From assembly GCA_963716245.1 (NCBI GenBank), contig OY970300.1, forward strand, positions 2,584,420 to 2,648,419: a DNA stretch of 64,000 nucleotides, read 5' to 3'. Below, in pieces: positions 53,654 through 61,568 of the stretch. This DNA is from VRUE01 sp963716245. GTDB taxonomy: Bacteria; Actinomycetota; Thermoleophilia; Solirubrobacterales; 70-9. The notes beneath the pieces are model-generated. The model was not told where the DNA came from. It saw only the letters and a list, made by a program, of their open reading frames with translations, and did not search any database. Numbering within the stretch: position 1 is the stretch's first letter; the number at the start of each line of letters is the position of its first letter. Both the position numbers and the translations under genes were made by a program.

Positions 53654-54340
53654 ATGAGCCTGGCACCCCCAGAGGCGGCCGGACCGCTGCGGCGCGAGCG
53701 GCTGCGCACGGCGCGGCTCTACCTCGTCTGCGAGGCGATGCCGCGCGGCGAGGAGCCGGAAGCGCTGCTGCGCGCCGCCCTGGCCGGCGGCGTCGACATC
53801 GTGCAGCTGCGCGAGAAGGAGCTCGACCGTGACCTGGTCGAGCGCTCGGCGCAGACCTTCCGCCGGCTCTGCGACACCTACAGCGCGCTGTTCGTCGTCA
53901 ACGACGACCCGTACCTGGCGCGGGCCTGCGGCGCCGACGGGGTCCACGTCGGGCAGGACGACATGCCGGTCGGGGAGGCGCGGGAGATCGTCGGGCCCGA
54001 CGCGATCGTCGGCCTGTCCACGCACTCGGAGAGCCAGCTCGCCGCGTCGGCCTCGGCGGCCGTCGACTACGTGAGCGTCGGACCCATCTGGGAGACGCCG
54101 ACGAAAGCGGGGCGGCCGGGAGTCGGGCTCGGCCTGGTCGAGCACGCAGCCGCGAGCGCGCCCCACCCCTTCTTCGCGATCGGGGGAATCGACCCGTCCA
54201 ATGCGGCGCGGGTGGTCGAGGCGGGGGCGCGGCGGCTCGGCGTCGTCCGCTCGATCCGCGACGCCGAGGACCCGACCGCGGCGGCGGAAGCCCTGCGCGG
54301 CGCGCTCGCCCCGGTCGGGGAGGTCGCCCCCGGTGGCTGA
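53654..54340 (+). CDS. thiE: Thiamine-phosphate synthase
   Basis: It joins thiazole phosphate and HMP pyrophosphate to give thiamine phosphate. The 228-residue TIM barrel has LYLVCEAMP, DIVQLREKELDR, FVVNDDPYLARACGADGVHV, GQDDMPVGEAR and VSVGPIWETPTKAGRP, with FFAIGGID near the end. The ATG at 53654 has GGAGG four bases before it. It is divergent from thiO and not behind a recognisable riboswitch. The downstream gene starts eight bases before its stop. Confidence 0.95.
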   Translation: MSLAPPEAAGPLRRERLRTARLYLVCEAMPRGEEPEALLRAALAGGVDIVQLREKELDRDLVERSAQTFRRLCDTYSALFVVNDDPYLARACGADGVHVGQDDMPVGEAREIVGPDAIVGLSTHSESQLAASASAAVDYVSVGPIWETPTKAGRPGVGLGLVEHAAASAPHPFFAIGGIDPSNAARVVEAGARRLGVVRSIRDAEDPTAAAEALRGALAPVGEVAPGG

Positions 54341-54878
54341 GGCGCCGCGCAAGCGCAAGGAGCGCGGCCCGGCCGCCGACCCCGGGACCGCCGAGGCGGG
54401 CGGGAACGCCCCACTCACCCCGCGCGAGCGGATGCAGCGCGGCTACGCGCGCGCCGAGGAGCGCAACCGCGAGGCGCGCGAGGCGCTGGAGCCGCTGGCC
54501 GAGGGGGAGCGGCCGCTGGTAGTGACGATCGGCGCCGTCCTCTCGGCGCTGATCGTCGTCTCGATCCTGGTCGGCTACCTGGCCGGGACCGAGGTCGACG
54601 GCGAGCGCCCCGAGCTGGCGCAGGTCCTGGCACCCGGGCTGTTGATGGGGATGATGGCCTGGGGCATGTGGCGCGCCCGCTACTGGGCCGTGCTCGGCTT
54701 CCAGCTGATCCTCGCCTTCCTGATCTTCAGCGCCGTCTTCGGGCTCGCTGCGCAGGTCGGGACCGTCACGGAAGTCGCCGCCACGCTCGGTCTGCTCGCC
54801 GTCTCCAGCGCCTTCTTCTACTTCATGGTCAAGGCGATGGCGCGGATCCAGATGCCGACCCGGGAGCCGCGCCGATGA
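54333..54878 (+). CDS. Multi-pass membrane protein, function unknown
   Basis: The 181-residue product (GTG at 54333, with GGGAGG nine bases upstream) has a Lys/Arg/Ala-rich cytoplasmic start and about four hydrophobic helices (VVTIGAVLSALIVVSILVGYL, VLAPGLLMGMMAWGMW, AVLGFQLILAFLIFSAVFGL, VAATLGLLAVSSAFFYFMV). It overlaps the thiE end by eight bases and the next gene by four. No family is recognised. Confidence 0.65.
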   Translation: MAEAPRKRKERGPAADPGTAEAGGNAPLTPRERMQRGYARAEERNREAREALEPLAEGERPLVVTIGAVLSALIVVSILVGYLAGTEVDGERPELAQVLAPGLLMGMMAWGMWRARYWAVLGFQLILAFLIFSAVFGLAAQVGTVTEVAATLGLLAVSSAFFYFMVKAMARIQMPTREPRR

Positions 54879-55327
54879 GCCGCGGTCGGCTGCCCCTCCC
54901 CTCGCTCGACCGCCTCTCGGCGCTGCCCTCCGACGTCCTCAGCGCGCTGCGGATGCTCCCGGAGATCGCCGACAACACCCGCAGGATGACGACCTACACC
55001 GCCGCCCTGCCGGAGGTGGCCGCCGCCCTGCGCAAGGTCGCCGCCGACACCGAGGCGCTGGGGACGATGGACCGGCGGATGGCGGCGATCGAGGAGGCGA
55101 TGCCGGTCTTGGTCGAGGTCCAGCGCCACCTGGCCCAGCTGCCCGAGACGATGGGCCGCCTCGACGACGGGATCGAGCGGCTCACCGACCTGATGGAGAG
55201 GATCATGACCGCCCTCGGCGAGCTCGAAAGCAGCGTCGAGACGCTGCAGGGGGCGGTCGAGCCGATGAGCCGACTCGCCAGCCGGGTGCCGGGCCAGAGG
55301 AAAGCGGACCGGGGCAAGCAGGACTGA
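54875..55327 (+). CDS. Coiled-coil protein, function unknown
   Basis: The 150-residue protein is almost entirely heptad-like helix (SALPSDVLSALRMLPEIADN, MDRRMAAIEEAMPVLVEVQR, MGRLDDGIERLTDLMERIM) with a Lys-rich tail and no membrane helix. It resembles small proteins of the apolipoprotein/phasin-like type. It is coupled to the upstream membrane-protein gene by ATGA. Confidence 0.6.
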   Translation: MSRGRLPLPSLDRLSALPSDVLSALRMLPEIADNTRRMTTYTAALPEVAAALRKVAADTEALGTMDRRMAAIEEAMPVLVEVQRHLAQLPETMGRLDDGIERLTDLMERIMTALGELESSVETLQGAVEPMSRLASRVPGQRKADRGKQD

Positions 55328-55364
55328 GCTCAGCCGGGCCGGTCGTTCTATAGGCTCAGGCGCA

Positions 55365-56732
55365 GTGGCGGATTCGTTCGAAACGATCGTCGTCGGCGGG
55401 GGCCCGGGCGGCTACGTCGCCGCGATCCGCTCGGCCCAGCTGGGGCGCAAGACGGCCGTCGTCGAGCGCGACAAACCCGGTGGGCGCTGCCTCAACTACG
55501 CCTGCATCCCGGCCAAGACCGTGCTGCGGACCGCCGACGTCTACGACGAGGCGCGCAACAGCGCCGAGCTCGGCGTGAAGGTCGAGGGCGCCTCGCTCGA
55601 CTGGGACGCGCTGCACAAGCGGCGCGCCGCCGTCTCGGAATCGCTCTCCGGCGGGGTGAAGATGCTCTGGGAGAAAAACAAGGTGACCTGGATCGAGGGC
55701 GAGGGCTCGCTGACCGCGGAGGGCAACGTCAAGGTCGGCGACGACGTTCACGAGGCCAAGGCGGTGGTGCTGGCGACCGGCTCGGTCGCGCTGCCGATCC
55801 CCGGCACCGAGTTCGGCGGCCGCGTCGTCGACACCTGGGGCGCCTGGTCGCTGAGCGAGCAGCCCGCCAAGATCGCCGTGGTCGGCGCCGGAGCCTCCGG
55901 CTGCGAGATCGCCTCGGCATACGCCCGCTTCGGCACCGAGGTGCTGCTGATCGAGATGCTCGACCAGATCCTCCCGGCCGAGGACAAGGACATGGCGCGG
56001 GTCGTCAAGCGGACCTTCGAGAAGCAGGGGATCGCGATCTCCACCGGCACCCCGGTCGAGAACGTCGAGGCGGGCGAGGGCTCCGTCAAGTTCTCCTACG
56101 GCGGCGAGTCCGCGGAGGTCGACTACCTCTGCGTCGCCGGGGGCCGCGGCCCCGACGTGGATGGGCTGGGATTGGACGAGGCCGGCGTGAAGCTGTCCGA
56201 GTGCGGCAAGATCGAGGTCGACGAGTTCGGCCGCACCTCGAACCAGAAGGTCTACGCGATCGGCGACCTGGTCAACGCCAAGGCGCTCGCCCACAAGGCC
56301 TCCGAGGAGGGCGTCGTCGCGGTCGAGCACGCCGCCGGCGCGGACACCCACCCGGTCGACCAGAACCTGGTCGCCGGCGCCACCTTCTGCCAGCCGCAGG
56401 TCGCCAGCGTCGGCCTGACCGAGGCCGCCGCGAAGGAGGCCGGCCACGACGTCAAGGTCGGCAAGCTGAAGCTGGGCGGGGTCGGTGCCGCGACGGTCTA
56501 CGACGACAAAGACGGTCTGGTCAAGCTGGTCGTCGACTCCAAGTACGGCGAGATCCTCGGCGCTCACGTGGTCGGCAACCGGGCCTGCGACATGATCGCC
56601 GAGCTGGTCGCGGCGATGGCGCTCGAGGGGGGCTACCAGGAGCTGGCCCGGATCGTCCACCCCCACCCGACGATCTCCGAGGCGATCCTCGACGCGGCCC
56701 GCGCCGTCGACGGCTGGGCGACGCACGCTTAG
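55365..56732 (+). CDS. lpdA: Dihydrolipoamide dehydrogenase (E3)
   Basis: This FAD enzyme reoxidises the lipoyl group of the pyruvate dehydrogenase complex with NAD. The 455-residue product has VVGGGPGGYVAAIRSAQLG, the redox-active disulfide GGRCLNYACIPAKT, NAD-binding VVGAGASGCEIASAYARFG, YAIGDLVNAKALAH and the C-terminal HPHPTISEAILDA, which supplies the catalytic His-Glu. GTG at 55365 follows TAGGCT (55351-55356) at eight bases and lacks a ribosome site. The other complex genes lie 2.5 kb downstream. Confidence 0.95.
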   Translation: MADSFETIVVGGGPGGYVAAIRSAQLGRKTAVVERDKPGGRCLNYACIPAKTVLRTADVYDEARNSAELGVKVEGASLDWDALHKRRAAVSESLSGGVKMLWEKNKVTWIEGEGSLTAEGNVKVGDDVHEAKAVVLATGSVALPIPGTEFGGRVVDTWGAWSLSEQPAKIAVVGAGASGCEIASAYARFGTEVLLIEMLDQILPAEDKDMARVVKRTFEKQGIAISTGTPVENVEAGEGSVKFSYGGESAEVDYLCVAGGRGPDVDGLGLDEAGVKLSECGKIEVDEFGRTSNQKVYAIGDLVNAKALAHKASEEGVVAVEHAAGADTHPVDQNLVAGATFCQPQVASVGLTEAAAKEAGHDVKVGKLKLGGVGAATVYDDKDGLVKLVVDSKYGEILGAHVVGNRACDMIAELVAAMALEGGYQELARIVHPHPTISEAILDAARAVDGWATHA

Positions 56733-56893
56733 CCGCCCTCGCACCCGTTCGCCTTTTAGTCCAGGCAGCCACATCTCCCCCAGGACCCCATGGACCGTCT
56801 GCCCGTCATCGACGACAGCCGCTGCATTGCAGATCCATGCCTGGATCTCTTCCTAAGGCATGGACTACCTAATTTTCGTCGAATTGCCCCGAT

Positions 56894-56942
56894 CTCTAAA
56901 ATTAATGCTTAAGAGAGCAATTAACAATTGCTATATTGCAAT
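56894..56942 (+). promoter_or_regulatory. Promoter with several AATTGC half-sites upstream of the AlbA-type gene
   Basis: TTAAGA (56909-56914) and TATATT (56932-56937) are 17 bases apart and the ATG is eight bases beyond the -10 box. A perfect palindrome GCAATT-AAC-AATTGC (56917-56931) fills the spacer. CTCTAAA/TTAAGAG (56894-56915, one mismatch) overlaps the -35 box, ATTGCAAT (56935-56942) overlaps the -10 box, and GAATTGC stands at 56881. This is a likely repressor-binding region, and the downstream product could be the repressor. Confidence 0.6.
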
Positions 56943-56945
56943 CCG

Positions 56946-58640
56946 ATGCGATGGAAGAACGAGGAATTGCTCGCTCAACTCGAGCGATTGGATGGGCAGC
57001 CCGCCGACGCTCTCGAGAGTGAGACCTTGGAGATCAAGGGGAAGCCCAGGGGTCGCGATCAACTCAAGCGGTGGCTGGTGGAGGCAGCGGTCTGTTTCGC
57101 AAACCAGCGAGGTGGATGCCTTCTGGTGGGCATCGAGGACCGCGTAAGGGATCGTAAGCGAGCCGTGGTTGGCATCGGAGATGTCTCCTATCGCGGCTTG
57201 GAGCGAGATGTCTATGCCGCAACCGACCCTCACATCTTGATCGAGCTCGCTGAGCTACAGGCGCCGGAGGGGACCCTGCTCGCGGCTCATATCCCGAAGG
57301 GCATCCCCCCGCATACGACGAGTGGTGGCGTCGCGTCTATACGCATAGGGAAGAGCTGCATGCCTCTGACCGGAAGCAATCTGGCGCGAATGATCGCGTC
57401 GTCGGGAGAAGTCGATCTGAGCGCCGTCCCCATCGAGGACGCTGGCCTCGGAGACCTCGACCAGGAAGCAATCGCGAAAGGTCGACGGTACCTGCGTCTG
57501 CAATCCGGTCTCGCGAATCTCGCCGACGAGGACGACCTGACCCTGCTCGAAGCTCTCAGCTTGGCGAACGGATCGGAGCTGAGCCAAGCAGCGATGCTCC
57601 TGTTCGGGAAGCAGAGCGCGATCGCGCGCTACATGCCGCAGCACGAGATCACGATCCTGCGTTACGCGAGCAGCACCCGCTACGACCGTCGATTGGATCT
57701 CCGCGGGCCCCTCATCCTGGAGTTCGAGGCGATCGAGGACGCGCTCGCGGCCGCCACGTCGCTACGAACCGTTCGTCCAAAGGGATTCGCACAGCTCGAG
57801 ATCCCCACGCTCAGCTGGGAGGTCGCTCGAGAGGCCATTCTCAACGCCGTGGCCCATCGCGACTACTTCCTCAGGCAGGGCGTTATCGTCGCGATTCGAA
57901 AAGACCACGTGGAGATCACCAGCCCAGGCGGCTTCTTGGGGGGGATCTCACCGGCCAACGTGCTGCGTCATCCGCCCTTGCACCGAAACGAGCTGCTGGC
58001 TCGCAGCCTTCAGCAGCTCGGCCTCGTCAACCGGGTCGGTCTCGGGGTCGACAGGATCTTCGAAGGGCTGCTTCGCACCGGCTCCCGGCCACCGACGTAC
58101 CAGGCGGACGAGACCTCCGTCTCGCTGACGCTGCCCCTGGGAGGCAACGACGAGTTTGCGGCGTGGATCGTCGAGCACGAGAAAGGCGGCGAGCTACTCA
58201 GCCTGGACGACCTGATCGTGCTGCGCCGCCTCATCGATGCCGGCACGATCGACAGGCTGGCCGGCTCCGATCACCTTCAGCTGAGCGAGACCGATGCAGC
58301 TAATCACCTCGCCGAAATGCGTCAGCGGGGGCTGCTGGTTGCTCGAGGTCGCGGCCGTGCCACCACTTACGACCTTCCCCGTCCCCTCTCAGAGCGACTT
58401 CGAGGTAGAGGGATAACCGATGCAGATCGTCCACTGGAGGCCGAGGGAGTGCGCCTGCGGATCCTGGAGCTGCTGAAGGAGAGAGGCAGACTCACCAACG
58501 CTGAGATTCGCGATTTCTCCGGCTACACCCGTCAGCAGGTCCTCGCGCTCGAGAAGGCGCTGGAGCGAGATAGACAGATCGAGCTCCACGGCCACGGACG
58601 AGGCGCCTACATCACGCTCGCGAAGGAAACGAGCTCCTGA
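56946..58640 (+). CDS. Schlafen AlbA_2-domain ATP-binding putative regulator
   Basis: The 564-residue protein belongs to the AlbA_2/HATPase-type regulator family (often labelled RecG-like). The N-terminal AlbA_2 domain reads ESETLEIKGKPRGRDQ, AAVCFANQRGGCLLVGIED. The middle has the ATPase-like REAILNAVAHRDY and VEITSPGGFLGGI. Winged-helix regions follow (LAEMRQRGLLVARGRGRAT, TNAEIRDFSGYTRQQVL). Such proteins occur in phage-defence islands and as autoregulators. The ATG at 56946 is set by a strong promoter just upstream; an in-frame TTG at 56928 is unlikely. Base composition is lower in GC than its neighbours. Confidence 0.8.
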   Translation: MRWKNEELLAQLERLDGQPADALESETLEIKGKPRGRDQLKRWLVEAAVCFANQRGGCLLVGIEDRVRDRKRAVVGIGDVSYRGLERDVYAATDPHILIELAELQAPEGTLLAAHIPKGIPPHTTSGGVASIRIGKSCMPLTGSNLARMIASSGEVDLSAVPIEDAGLGDLDQEAIAKGRRYLRLQSGLANLADEDDLTLLEALSLANGSELSQAAMLLFGKQSAIARYMPQHEITILRYASSTRYDRRLDLRGPLILEFEAIEDALAAATSLRTVRPKGFAQLEIPTLSWEVAREAILNAVAHRDYFLRQGVIVAIRKDHVEITSPGGFLGGISPANVLRHPPLHRNELLARSLQQLGLVNRVGLGVDRIFEGLLRTGSRPPTYQADETSVSLTLPLGGNDEFAAWIVEHEKGGELLSLDDLIVLRRLIDAGTIDRLAGSDHLQLSETDAANHLAEMRQRGLLVARGRGRATTYDLPRPLSERLRGRGITDADRPLEAEGVRLRILELLKERGRLTNAEIRDFSGYTRQQVLALEKALERDRQIELHGHGRGAYITLAKETSS

Positions 58641-59227
58641 ACGCGCGCCCGACCTTCTACTTCGACCTCGGCTCGCCGTACGCGTACCTGACCGCGGAGC
58701 GGATCAGCGGCGCCTTCGCCGAGGCGGGGCTGGAGCAGCCGGAGTGGCAGCCGATCCTGCTCGGCGGGCTCTTCCAGCGCTTCGGCCGCGACTCGTGGGC
58801 GAACGGGCCGGGACGGGCGGAGGGGATCGCCGAGGTCGAGCGGCGGGCCGCCGCCTACGGGCTGCCGCCGCTGGTCTGGCCCGATCCCTGGCCGGGCAAC
58901 ACGCTGCTGGCGATGCGCGTCGCCACCTTCGCCAAGCAGACCGGCCGCACCGTCTCCTTCGCCCTCGCCGCCTTCCGCCAGGCCTTCGCCGCCGGCCGCG
59001 ACCTGACCGAGCCCGAGAGCGTGCTGATCGCGGCCGCCGCCTGCGAGCTGCACCCGAAGGCGGTCGAGAAGGCGGCTGGGACCGATGGGGTCAAGAGCGC
59101 CCTGCGCGAGGCGACCGAGCGGGCCGCCGAGCTGGGGGTCGTCGGCGTCCCCTCCGTGGTCGTCGGCGGCGAGGTGTTCTGGGGCGACGATCGGCTCGAC
59201 GACGCGGTCGCCGCCGCGAGTGCCTGA
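58637..59227 (+). CDS. DsbA-like 2-hydroxychromene-2-carboxylate isomerase family protein, apparent CTG start
   Basis: The reading frame gives NARPTFYFDLGSPYAYLTAE, then VATFAKQTGRTVSFALAAFR and AAELGVVGVPSVVVGGEVFWGDDR, matching over 196 residues the thioredoxin-fold isomerases related to DsbA and kappa GST. The GSPYAY loop carries the catalytic serine. There is no ATG, GTG or TTG near the conserved start. CTG at 58637 overlaps the upstream stop as CTGA and AAGGA lies about nine bases before it. It is co-transcribed with the AlbA gene; its natural substrate is unknown. Confidence 0.8.
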   Translation: MNARPTFYFDLGSPYAYLTAERISGAFAEAGLEQPEWQPILLGGLFQRFGRDSWANGPGRAEGIAEVERRAAAYGLPPLVWPDPWPGNTLLAMRVATFAKQTGRTVSFALAAFRQAFAAGRDLTEPESVLIAAAACELHPKAVEKAAGTDGVKSALREATERAAELGVVGVPSVVVGGEVFWGDDRLDDAVAAASA

Positions 59228-59246
59228 GACGGTCGAGACCGCGAGC

Positions 59247-59252
59247 TAAGGT
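59247..59252 (+). promoter_or_regulatory. -10 box of the pdhABC operon
   Basis: TAAGGT is followed after seven bases by the ATG at 59260, consistent with leaderless initiation. Confidence 0.45.
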
Positions 59253-59259
59253 GGGCTCA

Positions 59260-60570
59260 ATGGCCGACCTGCCCGACGCCGGCACCTGTTACGAGCTGCT
59301 CGCGCGGATGACGCTGATCCGTCGCTTCGAGGAGGAGGCGGGTCGCCAGTACCAGCGGGCGAAAGCCGGCGGCTTCCTGCACCTGGGGATCGGCGAGGAG
59401 GCGACGATCGTCGGCACGGTCGCCGCGATGCGCGACGAGGACTACCTGATCGGCGCGTACCGCACGCACGGCCACGCGATCGCGCGCGGCACCGACCCGA
59501 AGCGGGTGATGGCGGAGCTGTTCGGCCGGGTCGACGGGACGAGCGGCGGGCGCGGCGGCTCGATGCATGTCTTCGACGGCGAGCGGCGCTTCATGGGCGG
59601 CTACGGGATCGTCGGCGGCAGCCTGCCGATTGCGGCGGGGCTCGGCCTCGCCTCCGACTACCGCAGCGAAGACAACGTCACGGTCTGCATGTTCGGCGAC
59701 GGCGCGTCGAACACCGGCAACTTCGGCGAGACGATGAACCTGGCGGCGCTGTGGAGCCTGCCGGTCCTCTTCTTGGTCGAGAACAACCTCTACGGGATGG
59801 GCACCTCGGTCGAGCGTCACTCCGCCCAGACCGACCTCTCGAAGAAGGCGGAGGGCTACGGCGTCCCCGGCGAGCGGGTCGACGGAATGGACGTGATTGC
59901 GGTGCGCGACGCCGTCGCCGAGGGGATCCGACTGGCCCGCGAGGAGCGCCGTCCCACCCTGCTCGAGGCATTCACCTACCGCTACAAAGGCCACTCGGCG
60001 GCCGACCCCGAGGTGTACCGGGAGCGCGACGAGGTCGAGGAGTGGCAGCGCAAAGACCCGATCGAGGCGTTCGCGCGGCGCTGCGTCGAGGCGGGCGTGC
60101 TCGGCGAGCGCGAGGTCGAGGAGACGCGCGAGAAGGCCGAGCAGGCCGTGACGGAGGCGGTCGAGTTCGCCGACGGATCGTCCGAGCCGGCGCTCGACAC
60201 GCTCTACGAAAACCTCTACGTGATCGAGGGCGCCGGCTGGTACGCGGTCGACGAGCGCAGCCCCGAGCCGCACCGCGGCGAGGACGAGGAGTCGATGCCC
60301 GAGGCGGCGCGCGAGCTGGCCGAGGCGGGCGCCGCCTATGCCGGGCAGCCGGACGGGCCGCGGCCCGAGGCTAGGCCGAATCCCGCCGAGGACGGCGACG
60401 TGCAGGAGGGCACTGCCGCGGATTCGGACGCCTCGGCTACGGGTCCTGTCGAGGAGTCGGGCTCCTCGTCCTCGCGGGACGACGCTCCGGGCGAGGAACC
60501 CGACTCCACGCCACCCGCAGATGAGACGTTGGAGTCCCCTGCCGAAAAGCAGCATGAGGCTGAGGGCTGA
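59260..60570 (+). CDS. pdhA: Pyruvate dehydrogenase E1 component, alpha subunit, with a long C-terminal tail
   Basis: This thiamine-diphosphate enzyme decarboxylates pyruvate. The catalytic part has GDGASNTGNFGETMN and LFLVENNLYGM, the ThDP motif GDG...NN, then RYKGHSAADPEVYR and EEWQRKDPIEAF. The conserved region ends near residue 325; about 110 further residues (Glu/Ala/Ser-rich) form an unusual tail. Part of this (GPVEESGSSSSRDDAPGEEP) is encoded by copy C of the palindromic element. The ATG follows TAAGGT at seven bases. The stop overlaps pdhB. Confidence 0.93.
   Translation: MADLPDAGTCYELLARMTLIRRFEEEAGRQYQRAKAGGFLHLGIGEEATIVGTVAAMRDEDYLIGAYRTHGHAIARGTDPKRVMAELFGRVDGTSGGRGGSMHVFDGERRFMGGYGIVGGSLPIAAGLGLASDYRSEDNVTVCMFGDGASNTGNFGETMNLAALWSLPVLFLVENNLYGMGTSVERHSAQTDLSKKAEGYGVPGERVDGMDVIAVRDAVAEGIRLAREERRPTLLEAFTYRYKGHSAADPEVYRERDEVEEWQRKDPIEAFARRCVEAGVLGEREVEETREKAEQAVTEAVEFADGSSEPALDTLYENLYVIEGAGWYAVDERSPEPHRGEDEESMPEAARELAEAGAAYAGQPDGPRPEARPNPAEDGDVQEGTAADSDASATGPVEESGSSSSRDDAPGEEPDSTPPADETLESPAEKQHEAEG
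60439..60518 (+). repeat. GCGGGTCCTGTCG palindromic element, copy C (inside pdhA)
   Basis: The 80-bp copy begins ACGGGTCCTGTCG and ends CGCCACCCGC. The inner stem GAGTCGGGCTCCTCG/CGAGGAACCCGACTC differs from copy A, but both arms change together, so pairing is kept. It encodes part of the PdhA tail in the same frame as in GrpE. Confidence 0.7.
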
Positions 60571-61568
60571 TGGCGACGCTGCGGATGCGCGAGGCGCTGC
60601 GGGACGCGATGGTCGAGGAGATGCGCCGCGACGAGTCGGTCTTCGTGATGGGCGAGGACGTCGGGGTCTTCCAGGGCGCCTTCAAGGTGACCGAAGGGCT
60701 GCTCGAGGAGTTCGGCGAGCGGCGGGTGCGCGACACGCCGATCTCGGAGAACACGATCGTCGGCGCGGGGGTCGGCGCGGCGATGGCCGGCCTGCGGCCG
60801 ATCGTCGAGCTGATGACGGTCAACTTCTCGCTGCTGGCGCTGGACCAGATCGTCAACCACGCCGCCGCGATCCCCTACATGTTCAACGGGCAGGCGCGAG
60901 TCCCCATGGTGATCCGGATGCCGGGCGGCGGCGGCCACCAGCTCGGGCCGACCCACTCGCACAGCTTCGAGGCGCTCTACCTCCAGGTGCCGGGGCTGCT
61001 GGTCGCGTGCCCGTCGACGCCGGCCGACGGCAAGGCGCTGCTGAAGGCGGCGATCCGCGACGACAACCCGGTCGTGTTCATCGAGCACGAGAGCCTCTAC
61101 GGGACGCGGGGCGAGGTCGCCGAGGACGGGAGCGGCGATGGCGAGGTGCTGCGCTTCGGCGAGGCGGCGGTGCGGCGCGAGGGGGGCGACGTGACGATCG
61201 TCGGCGTGCTGAAAATGGCGCATGTGGCTGAGGACGCGGCACGGGTGCTGGCCAACGAGCACGGCGTTGAGGTCGAGGTGATCGACCCGCGCACGCTGCG
61301 CCCGCTCGACCTCGACACGATCCTCGAGTCGGTGCGCAAGACGAACCGGGCGGTGATCGTCGAGGAGGGCTGGCCGCACGGCGGCGTCGGCGCCAACCTG
61401 GCGACGCTGATCACCGAGCAGGCCTTCGACCACCTCGACGCGCCCGTGCAGCGGGTGACCGGCGCAGACGTGCCGATGCCGTACTCGAAACGGCTCGAGC
61501 AGGCGGCGATCCCGCATTGCGAGCACGTGGTCAAAGCGGCGCTTGCCGCGCTGGAGGGGTCGATCTGA
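60570..61568 (+). CDS. pdhB: Pyruvate dehydrogenase E1 component, beta subunit
   Basis: The 332-residue beta subunit completes the E1 active site with PdhA. The beginning TLRMREALRDAMVEEMRRDE, VFVMGEDVGVFQGAFKVTEG, RVRDTPISENTIVGAGVGAA, the ThDP-binding GHQLGPTHSH-like loop and the final EVIDPRTLRPLD, VIVEEGW and GADVPMPYS are typical of transketolase-like E1 beta. It is joined to pdhA and pdhC by TGATG overlaps. Branched-chain or acetoin E1 is possible, but the set with E2 and lpdA favours pyruvate. Confidence 0.9.
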   Translation: MATLRMREALRDAMVEEMRRDESVFVMGEDVGVFQGAFKVTEGLLEEFGERRVRDTPISENTIVGAGVGAAMAGLRPIVELMTVNFSLLALDQIVNHAAAIPYMFNGQARVPMVIRMPGGGGHQLGPTHSHSFEALYLQVPGLLVACPSTPADGKALLKAAIRDDNPVVFIEHESLYGTRGEVAEDGSGDGEVLRFGEAAVRREGGDVTIVGVLKMAHVAEDAARVLANEHGVEVEVIDPRTLRPLDLDTILESVRKTNRAVIVEEGWPHGGVGANLATLITEQAFDHLDAPVQRVTGADVPMPYSKRLEQAAIPHCEHVVKAALAALEGSI

